Shown here piece after piece: positions 1 to 4,616 of a stretch of 5,618 nt of DNA; the stretch's first letter is position 1; every line of letters starts with the position of its first letter. Below the pieces are notes generated by a model, which searched no databases, had not been told where the DNA came from, and worked only from the letters and a program-made list of their open reading frames with translations. Source of the stretch: CAYXZP01 sp964469485 (GTDB lineage: Bacteria > Desulfobacterota > Binatia > UBA1149 > CAYXZP01). The stretch lies in the NCBI GenBank assembly GCA_964469485.1, contig CAYXZP010000098.1, forward strand, positions 1-5,618, written 5' to 3'. A program made the position numbers and the translations under genes.

Positions 1-2
1 AC

Positions 3-263
3 GGGCTGACGGACCGCGGCCTGCTGGCGCCGGGCTACAAGGCCGACGTCAACCTGATCGACTTCGAGCGGCTCGATGCCGGCAGCCCGCGCATACAGTA
101 CGACCTTCCCGCCGGCGCCCCGCGCCTGATGCAGAAGGCAAGCGGCTATGTACGCACCATCGTCGGTGGCACGACCGTTCGCGAGGGTGACGAGGCGACG
201 GGACAGACCCCGGGGCGTCTTATCCGCGGGATGCGCCGCGGCCGCGTCGTCGAGGAGACGTGA
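3..263 (+). CDS. Amidohydrolase family protein (D-aminoacylase / N-acyl-D-amino-acid deacylase type), C-terminal fragment
   Basis: The frame is open from the window edge to a TGA and gives 86 C-terminal residues; the start and the metal-binding catalytic domain lie upstream of the window. The fragment begins GLTDRGLLAPGYKADVNLID, which is the typical end of amidohydrolase_3 / D-aminoacylase proteins: 'GxLxPGxxADxxxxD' is where the chain re-enters the small beta-sandwich domain. It is followed by 'DLPAGAPRLMQKASGYVRTI' and a late 'GRLIRG' segment. In this family, zinc-dependent enzymes hydrolyse N-acyl-D-amino acids or related cyclic amides in the cytoplasm. The metal ligands are outside the window, so substrate and activity cannot be judged. 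The gene ends 16 bp before the convergent EthD gene. The family call is fairly secure; the exact substrate is unknown. Confidence 0.8.
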   Translation, partial: GLTDRGLLAPGYKADVNLIDFERLDAGSPRIQYDLPAGAPRLMQKASGYVRTIVGGTTVREGDEATGQTPGRLIRGMRRGRVVEET

Positions 264-266
264 GTG

Positions 267-285
267 GACTGAGGCCGGCTCAGTC
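267..285. terminator. Inverted repeat between convergent genes, candidate bidirectional terminator
   Basis: GACTGAG at 267-273 and CTCAGTC at 279-285 are perfect 7-bp arms separated by GCCGG. The structure starts 3 bp after the amidohydrolase stop and covers the stop codon of the oppositely oriented EthD gene (280-282). Its position between two converging genes suits transcription termination in both directions. There is no T-tract on either strand, so it is not a canonical intrinsic terminator. Confidence 0.4.
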
Positions 286-984
286 GCCGGACATCAGGTA
301 TTCCGACATCGGGTTCGACTCGACGCGGTCGACCTCGAGGAAGGCGTTGACACTGTCCAGCATGCGGCCGAGGTTCTTGCGCAGCTTCTCCTCGTTGCCA
401 CCCGTGCAGTACCAGACCATTGGATCGGTCACGGCTTCGGTCGGGAAGCCCTCTTCGACGATGCCCGCCCAGGGTGGTGCGTCCTCGGTGAGCGCGCGCA
501 CGACGACGTTGCGGACGTAAGCATAGGTGCACTGGGTTTCCAGCGCCACGGTCTTGTGGTGTCCGAACCAATGACCGAGCCACTCGTCGTAGTCCATCGA
601 GGCCGGCCGTTCGATACAGGCCACGACGTTTATCCCCGGCGTTCTGCCGCCGGGCCCGGATAGGTGCGTGGTGTTGAGCAGCGGAACCGACTCGACCACC
701 AGATAGCCCGCCAGACGGGATGAGGCGGCCGCCAGCTCCGACTCGAACGGCCCGCGGTCATCCGAGTTGTCCATCCAAAAACTGACCATGCCGGCCATCG
801 GCGGGTCGAAGTTCGTCATGCGGACCTCGGCGGTGTGGGCGACCTCTTCGTCGACGACGTTTACGGCCAGCCGCTTGGCGCCGAGCTGCGTGAGCGCGGC
901 GGCGGTATCGGAGCGCAGCATAAGACCGAACTCGGTCGCGCTCGAGCCGGACGGTTTCCAAAGAATATAGACCGACTTCTCCAT
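280..984 (-). CDS. EthD-domain protein with two tandem dimeric alpha/beta-barrel units
   Basis: The product is 234 aa from the ATG at 984 (MEKSVYILWKP). The open frame continues 24 codons upstream into the divergent gene, but MEKxVYxLWKP is the usual EthD beginning, so I chose the internal start; only a weak GGGA precedes it. Two similar halves are visible. Residues 1-105 form an N-terminal ferredoxin-like unit. Residues about 117-234 form a second one with the characteristic EthD helix around 131-150 (DYDEWLGHWFGHH, with H138, H142, H143) and a terminal helix 'EEKLRKNLGRMLDSVNAFL'. EthD-like proteins are small cytoplasmic proteins named from the ethyl-tert-butyl-ether cluster. Relatives take part in polyketide cyclisation and ring-compound breakdown, often without an assigned reaction. 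Convergent with the amidohydrolase and divergent from the SnoaL-like gene, it is probably a single-gene transcript. The family call is good; the function is unknown. Confidence 0.82.
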   Translation of the reverse strand: MEKSVYILWKPSGSSATEFGLMLRSDTAAALTQLGAKRLAVNVVDEEVAHTAEVRMTNFDPPMAGMVSFWMDNSDDRGPFESELAAASSRLAGYLVVESVPLLNTTHLSGPGGRTPGINVVACIERPASMDYDEWLGHWFGHHKTVALETQCTYAYVRNVVVRALTEDAPPWAGIVEEGFPTEAVTDPMVWYCTGGNEEKLRKNLGRMLDSVNAFLEVDRVESNPMSEYLMSGD

Positions 985-1040
985 TTCGTTATATCCCGGT
1001 GCCTGGCGTCGGACGCGACGGGAGTATAGTTGAGCGCGCC
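985..1040. promoter_or_regulatory. Divergent promoter region between the EthD and SnoaL-like genes
   Basis: This 56-bp spacer must hold the start signals for both divergent genes. AGTATAGT at 1023-1030 contains a -10-like TATAGT on the plus strand (1025-1030) and a -10-like TATACT on the minus strand (1028-1023). From the plus-strand box, transcription would start almost at the ATG at 1041. From the minus-strand box, a leader of about 30 nt would precede the ATG at 984. An inverted repeat CGTCG-gacg-CGACG (1007-1020) sits beside the boxes and could be an operator. I see no good -35 hexamer for either direction. This is pattern-based only. Confidence 0.35.
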
Positions 1041-1520
1041 ATGGGAAGATATTCACGCGAAGAGATTGCGGCGGCCTTTGAGACCTTCAAATCCACGGCC
1101 GACAAGGCCTCGGAGACCGGCGACTGGACCATATGGGCGGCGCTGTTCACCGAGGACGCCCATTACATCGAGCACGCCTACGGTGAGTTCCACGGGCGTG
1201 CGGCCATCGAAGAGTGGATAGTGAAGGTCATGGCGCCCTTTCCGACCATGCGCTTCCCTCATAACTGGTCGGTGATCGATGAGGACAACGGCGCGGTCAT
1301 ATTCGAGGTCGAAAACGTACTGCCGCCGCCCAACCGCCCCGACGGAACCGCGTACTCGTTCCCCAACTGGACCCGCATCGTCTATGCTGGCGACGGCAAG
1401 TGGGCCAGCGAGGAGGACGTCTACAATCCGGTAAAGGACGGCGGTCCGGTGCTAAAGGCCTGGATAGAGGCTGGCGGCAAGTTCAAGAGCCAGGAGCAGG
1501 TCGAGATGGTCCACCGCTAG
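1041..1520 (+). CDS. SnoaL-like / NTF2-fold protein
   Basis: The product is 159 aa. The frame is open 42 bp further upstream, but MGRYSREEIAAAF is the natural helix-1 beginning and the extension would run into the divergent promoter. The N-terminal helices (residues 5-37) lead into 'DWTIWAALFTEDAHYIEHAYG' (28-48) and 'GRAAIEEWI' (52-60), the pattern of the SnoaL-like cone fold. Beta strands follow at about 73-93 and 105-128, and a helical tail ends in MVHR. SnoaL-like proteins include aldol cyclases, dehydratases and isomerases; many genome-annotated members have no known reaction. Possible polar pocket residues are D39, H41, E44 and H45; this is inference. No Shine-Dalgarno sequence precedes the ATG, which suggests leaderless translation from the TATAGT box. 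Three of the genes in this window have this fold. The fold is secure, the reaction unknown. Confidence 0.82.
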   Translation: MGRYSREEIAAAFETFKSTADKASETGDWTIWAALFTEDAHYIEHAYGEFHGRAAIEEWIVKVMAPFPTMRFPHNWSVIDEDNGAVIFEVENVLPPPNRPDGTAYSFPNWTRIVYAGDGKWASEEDVYNPVKDGGPVLKAWIEAGGKFKSQEQVEMVHR

Positions 1521-1551
1521 CGCGGCGACACTAACGGCCTAGCGACCTTTT
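1515..1551 (+). terminator. Weak hairpin plus T4 run after the SnoaL-like gene
   Basis: CGCTAG (1515-1520, including the stop codon) can pair with CTAGCG (1539-1544), leaving an 18-nt loop, and is followed by CCTTTT at 1546-1551. It lies in the 10-bp gap and the start of the convergent SDR gene. The stem is short and the loop long, so this is only a possible terminator. Confidence 0.2.
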
Positions 1552-2307
1552 AAGCACCTCGTTGATACCGGCCTGGGGCAAGGACAGGCCGCCATCGACG
1601 ATGATGTCCTGGCCGGTCACATATGCGGCCATGTCGGAGACCAGAAAGGCGATCACGCTTGCCACTTCCCCTGCGGTCCCGACACGCCCAAGCGGTGTGG
1701 ACGCCAGTACGGGCTCTAGAAGCTCGGGGGCCTCGAACAGGGGTTCCGACATCGGAGTGCGGACCAGACCGGGAGAGACCGAATTTACGCGCACCGCGGG
1801 GGCCAGTTCCTGGGCCGCGCCCTTGGTCAGCGCGATAACGGCGGCCTTGGCCGCCGAATAGGCCAGTTCGCCGGGGGTGGGCCGCGAGCCGGCCAGGGAG
1901 GCGTTGTTCACTATCGCCCCGCCGCCGCCGGCCTTGATCAGGGGGGCCGCCGTCTTCATGCAGTTGAAAGTGCCGTCGAGGTTGACGCCGATGACCTTTT
2001 TCCAAACCTCGCCACCCTGCTGCTCGAAAGGTGCCAGGTGGCCGATGCCGGCGTTGTTGACGAGCACGCTGAGACCGCCGAGCATCTCGGCCGCCTCTTC
2101 CACAGCGCCCCCGGCGCTGGCCGTATTGCCGACGTCGGCTTCGATGGCCTCGCAGCCGAGCCGCGACGCTGCCTCGCGCACACGCTCGCCATCGCGGTCG
2201 AGCATGACAAGCTTCGTCCCTTCCCGCACGAACAGCTCGGCCGTGGCCAGGCCTATCCCCGAGGCTGCGCCCGTGATGAGAGCTTTGTGGTTGTCGAGCA
2301 TCCCCAT
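1531..2307 (-). CDS. Classical short-chain dehydrogenase/reductase, NAD-type
   Basis: The product is 258 aa from ATG at 2307 (MGMLDNHKALITG), normal for a classical SDR. A second ATG at 2301 is possible, but AAGGA at 2322-2318 is closer to the first; 90 upstream codons are open but not SDR-like. All landmarks are intact: nucleotide-binding TGAASGIG (residues 12-19), Asp37 after beta-2 (favours NAD(H) over NADP(H)), NNAG (84-87), and the catalytic tetrad N109, S137, Y150, K154. The C-terminal 'VTGQDIIVDGG' (230-240) is also typical. Such enzymes oxidise secondary alcohols or reduce ketones in the cytoplasm; relatives act on cyclic alcohols, steroids and 3-oxoacyl groups, and the substrate cannot be read here. 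The gene is convergent with the SnoaL-like gene (10-bp gap) and divergent from the four-gene operon (110-bp gap), an arrangement consistent with shared control of one pathway. The family call is very secure. Confidence 0.93.
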   Translation of the reverse strand: MGMLDNHKALITGAASGIGLATAELFVREGTKLVMLDRDGERVREAASRLGCEAIEADVGNTASAGGAVEEAAEMLGGLSVLVNNAGIGHLAPFEQQGGEVWKKVIGVNLDGTFNCMKTAAPLIKAGGGGAIVNNASLAGSRPTPGELAYSAAKAAVIALTKGAAQELAPAVRVNSVSPGLVRTPMSEPLFEAPELLEPVLASTPLGRVGTAGEVASVIAFLVSDMAAYVTGQDIIVDGGLSLPQAGINEVLKRSLGR

Positions 2308-2317
2308 TGGGCTCGTG

Positions 2318-2322
2318 TCCTT
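2318..2322 (-). promoter_or_regulatory. Ribosome binding site that decides the SDR start
   Basis: AAGGA on the minus strand lies 10 nt before the ATG at 2307 and 16 nt before the in-frame ATG at 2301, so it supports the first of the two closely spaced starts. Confidence 0.5.
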
Positions 2323-2404
2323 GTAGGCGGCGCCCGAGCGAGTCAAGGCCGGCCCTTGGACTCGGCCGTCCAGGCGATGCATCCTGCCGCTCTGTCGAGT
2401 TCGG

Positions 2405-2411
2405 GAAAGGG
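2405..2411 (+). promoter_or_regulatory. Ribosome binding site of the LEH-like gene
   Basis: GAAAGGG lies 6 nt before the ATG at 2418. It selects this start over the open but arginine/proline-rich upstream extension of the same frame. Confidence 0.65.
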
Positions 2412-2417
2412 CAAGAC

Positions 2418-2867
2418 ATGTCAGCCGCCGACAATAAAGGTCTGATCGAGACATTCTGGCAGACGCTCTATGAGCGTGACTTCGACAAGGTCGGCTCCTT
2501 CTTCGCACAGGACGGGCTCTACGAAGACGTGCCGGCGCCGGATGCGGGAGCCAGGGGACCCCGGGCCGTGGTCGCAAGGCTGAAGATCGGACTGGAGCCT
2601 ATCGAGTCCTACGTTCACCGGCTCCACCGCATGGTTGCCGATGGCGACACCGTCATAACCGAGCACACCGAGGAGTGGCATTTCGGAACCGGTGAGGTGG
2701 TCTGTCTCCCCTTTGTGTCCGTTCACGTCATCGAGAACGGAAAGATCAAGCTGTGGCGCGACTACTGGGACATGGCCACGCTCATGAACGGAGCGCCGGC
2801 CTGGTGGATAGAACGCGTGGCCTCCTACAGCCCCGAGGACTTCGGCAGCACGGGGCGCGAGCCTTAA
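2418..2867 (+). CDS. Limonene-1,2-epoxide hydrolase (LEH)-like NTF2-fold protein with altered catalytic triad
   Basis: The product is 149 aa, matching the single-domain LEH family, whose members open epoxides by direct water attack. From N to C: helix 'GLIETFWQTLYERDFDKV' (8-25), 'LYEDVPAP' (34-41), strand 'VITEHTEEW' (79-87), then 'VIENGKIKLWRDYWD' (104-118). In Rhodococcus LEH, as I recall it, the active site is Tyr53, Asn55, Arg99, Asp101 and Asp132. By eye these map to Y35, D37, H83, E85 and D115. So the tyrosine and the second aspartate are kept, but Arg becomes His, Asp becomes Glu and Asn becomes Asp. This may mean changed chemistry (dehydratase, isomerase, ketosteroid-isomerase-like) rather than epoxide hydrolysis. 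It is the first gene of an operon, and its TAA overlaps the ATG of the next gene. Fold and family are good; the reaction is uncertain. Confidence 0.82.
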   Translation: MSAADNKGLIETFWQTLYERDFDKVGSFFAQDGLYEDVPAPDAGARGPRAVVARLKIGLEPIESYVHRLHRMVADGDTVITEHTEEWHFGTGEVVCLPFVSVHVIENGKIKLWRDYWDMATLMNGAPAWWIERVASYSPEDFGSTGREP

Positions 2868-3622
2868 TGGGCAAACTCGATTCCAAGGTCGCTATAGTGA
2901 CCGGTGCCGGTCAGGGCGTGGGTCTCGGCATCTCTCTGGCGCTCGCCTCGGAGGGGGCCGACGTCGTCGCCGCGGGCCGCACGCTCGAGAAGGTGGAAGC
3001 GGCGGCCGAGGCGATAGGCGGGCGCGGTGTACGCACGCTCGCGCTTCGTTGCGACGTGGGCAAGAGCGAGGACATAGACGAGTGTGTCTCGCGCACGCTC
3101 GAAGAGTTCGGAACCGTCGACATACTCGTGAACAACGCCCAGATGGTGCCGCTGGGCAGCTTGCTCGAGGTCAGCGACAAGGCCTTCGAGGGCGGTTTCA
3201 GGACCGGCCCGCTTGCCGCCCTGCGCCTGATGAGGGCTTGCCACCCGCATCTCAAGGACGGCGGTGTCGTCGTTAACATAGGCAGCGGTTCCGCCCTACG
3301 GCCCGACCCGGCGGGGTTCGGCGCCTACGCGGCCGTAAAGGAAGCCACCCGTAGTCTCACTCGTGCCGCGGCTTCCGAGTGGGGCCCGGACGGCATCCGC
3401 GTCAATTCGATCATCCCGGTAGCCATGTCCCCCGGTATGGAACTGTGGTCGGAGATGGTGCCGGACCAGTACGAGGAGTTCATGAAAAGCATTCCGCTGG
3501 GGCGTGGCGGCGACCCCGAGCTCGACATCGGGCGTGCGGTGGCGTTCCTCTGCGGGCCGGACGCGTCCTACATAACCGGCACCACCCTCATGATAGACGG
3601 CGGGCAGGCTTACCTCAGATAG
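2867..3622 (+). CDS. Short-chain dehydrogenase/reductase, NADP-type, non-canonical NNAQ subgroup
   Basis: The product is 251 aa from an ATG that shares its A with the TAA of the LEH-like gene (TAATG), indicating translational coupling; no separate strong ribosome site is seen. Visible landmarks are the nucleotide loop TGAGQGVG (12-19), Arg38 right after beta-2 (suggests NADP(H)), NNAQ (89-92) instead of NNAG, S140, Y154 and K158 (YxxxK), and 'ITGTTLMIDGG' (236-246). S140 to Y154 is one residue longer than the usual spacing. The position that normally carries the catalytic Asn (VNLTG in standard SDRs) reads GFRTG, placing F111 there. S-Y-K is kept, so oxidoreductase activity is plausible with a modified proton relay. 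The opposite cofactor preference to the divergent SDR suggests the two act at different redox steps. The family call is very secure; the substrate is unknown. Confidence 0.92.
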   Translation: MGKLDSKVAIVTGAGQGVGLGISLALASEGADVVAAGRTLEKVEAAAEAIGGRGVRTLALRCDVGKSEDIDECVSRTLEEFGTVDILVNNAQMVPLGSLLEVSDKAFEGGFRTGPLAALRLMRACHPHLKDGGVVVNIGSGSALRPDPAGFGAYAAVKEATRSLTRAAASEWGPDGIRVNSIIPVAMSPGMELWSEMVPDQYEEFMKSIPLGRGGDPELDIGRAVAFLCGPDASYITGTTLMIDGGQAYLR

Positions 3623-3641
3623 AAAGGGTAGGGAGCCCTAG

Positions 3642-4130
3642 ATGGGAGACACGAAGGATCTGGAAGCGAGGGTGGCGGCCCTCGAGGACATAGAGGCGAT
3701 AAAGCGGCTCAAGTACCGCTACCTGCGCTCTATGGACACCAAATGCTGGGACGATATGGCCGATACCCTGTCAGAGGACGTCGTGGCCCGTTATTCCGAC
3801 GGGGAGCTGAGTTTCGAGGGCCGCGACAAGGTCATGGCCTTCCTGCGTGACTCGCCGCTGGCCAAACCCGGCGAGCTCATCGGCGTCCATCACTGCCAGC
3901 AACCCGAGATCGAACTTACCGGGCCGGCCACGGCGCGCGGCACCTGGGCTCTCTATAACTACCTCATCCACAAGACAGCGGACTTTGGCATGAGGATATG
4001 CGCCGTCTACAAGGACGAGTACGTGAAGACGGCAGCTGGCTGGAAGATCTCCGTGACGGGCTACGAGCGAATCTTCGAGGAGAGCTGGAAGCGCAGCGAC
4101 ATGCCGAGCCTCAAGCTCGGCAAGGGCTAG
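3642..4130 (+). CDS. SnoaL_4-type NTF2-fold protein, bile-acid 7-alpha-dehydratase (BaiE)/scytalone-dehydratase-like
   Basis: The product is 162 aa. AGGGAG (3630-3635) lies 6 nt before the ATG, 19 bp after the SDR stop, so the gene is co-transcribed. The N-terminal heptad-like helix 'LEARVAALEDIEAIKRLKYR' (7-26) followed by 'YLRSMDTKCWDDMADTLSED' (27-46) is typical of SnoaL_4 proteins, including BaiE and many proteins of ring-degradation clusters. 'GVHHCQQPEIEL' (81-92), 'GTWALYNYLIHK' (100-111) and 'GWKISVTGYERIF' (133-145) complete the barrel. BaiE's active site, as I recall it, uses Tyr30, Asp35, His83, an acidic residue near 106, and Arg146. Here Y27, D32, H83 or H84 and R143 fit that spacing, whereas residue 106 is Asn. 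A dehydratase or isomerase acting on a polycyclic substrate is a reasonable inference, not a demonstration. The fold is secure. Confidence 0.82.
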   Translation: MGDTKDLEARVAALEDIEAIKRLKYRYLRSMDTKCWDDMADTLSEDVVARYSDGELSFEGRDKVMAFLRDSPLAKPGELIGVHHCQQPEIELTGPATARGTWALYNYLIHKTADFGMRICAVYKDEYVKTAAGWKISVTGYERIFEESWKRSDMPSLKLGKG

Positions 4131-4145
4131 AACGAGGGACTGACC

Positions 4146-4616
4146 ATGAGTGAATCGGGAAGCGACAACGCGGGGGTCGTAGGACGGCCGCCGATAACCT
4201 ACGCCTTGTCGATGCTGGCCGGCCATCTTATCGACAGCTGCGTTCCGCTGGCCATGCCGGGAGGCGACGGGCGCGTTATGGCCGGGCGTGTCATCAGCGT
4301 CCTCTCCTTCGCCCTCTTCCTGGCCTCGGCGCCGCTGTTCAAGAAATACGGGACCTCGATAAAGCCCTATAAGCCGACCAGCGCGATCATCACGACCGGA
4401 ACCTACCGGCTGAGCCGCAATCCCATCTATCTGTCGATGTCGCTACTGCACTTCGGCGTTGCGCTATGGAACGGCACCTGGTGGATGCTCCTCACGCTGG
4501 CCGTGACGACCTGGTTCACGACCAAGTTCGTGATCGAGCGCGAGGAGAACTACCTCGAAGGCCGCTTCGGCGCAGAATATATGAGCTACAAGCGCTCGGT
4601 CCGCCGTTGGATCTAA
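4146..4616 (+). CDS. Small integral-membrane methyltransferase (PEMT / isoprenylcysteine carboxyl methyltransferase-like)
   Basis: The product is 156 aa. GAGGGA (4134-4139) lies 6 nt before the ATG, 15 bp after the upstream stop: the fourth gene of the operon. Hydrophobic segments at about 17-37, 46-65, 94-109 and 112-130 suggest four membrane passes. The conserved C-terminal half of this superfamily is visible: 'GTYRLSRNPIYLSM' (85-98; R91, N92, P93, Y95), then 'EREENYLEGRFGAEYMSYKR' (131-150; E133, E134), ending 'VRRWI'. Members use S-adenosylmethionine to methylate lipids, isoprenylcysteine or small hydrophobic molecules at the inner membrane; bacterial members mostly have no assigned substrate. 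Its operon position suggests O- or C-methylation of a pathway compound or a membrane-related role (inference). The stop overlaps the stop of the convergent Ddn-like gene. The family call is secure. Confidence 0.88.
   Translation: MSESGSDNAGVVGRPPITYALSMLAGHLIDSCVPLAMPGGDGRVMAGRVISVLSFALFLASAPLFKKYGTSIKPYKPTSAIITTGTYRLSRNPIYLSMSLLHFGVALWNGTWWMLLTLAVTTWFTTKFVIEREENYLEGRFGAEYMSYKRSVRRWI

Larger units (their letters stand above)
2308..2417. promoter_or_regulatory. Divergent intergenic region, SDR versus four-gene operon
   Basis: This 110-bp spacer should carry promoters for both directions. On the minus strand TTGACT (2346-2341) resembles a -35 box, with TACAAG 15 nt further on as a poor -10. 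On the plus strand I see no convincing pair. TGGAC-tcggcc-GTCCA (2357-2372) is a 5-bp-arm inverted repeat near the middle that could be an operator, and GGCCGGCC at 2347-2354 is a palindrome that may be compositional. No regulator gene is in the window. Confidence 0.3.

Noticed and set aside
146..663. Open frames of 145-171 codons on both strands overlapping the EthD gene
   Set aside because: Composition is typical of antisense shadows (Arg/Pro/His-rich) and the EthD protein explains the region.
985..1056. 24-codon N-terminal extension of the EthD protein
   Set aside because: It is Arg-rich and unlike EthD proteins, would overlap the divergent gene and its promoter, and the internal MEKSVYILWKP is the standard beginning.
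1550..2434. 294-codon open frame on the minus strand
   Set aside because: It is the frame-shifted shadow of the SDR; its product is rich in Arg/Gly/Pro with no recognisable fold, whereas the overlapping frame has every SDR motif.
2753..2866. 38-codon N-terminal extension of the operon SDR
   Set aside because: It lies wholly inside the LEH-like gene in another frame and has no SDR character; the TAATG junction provides a natural start.
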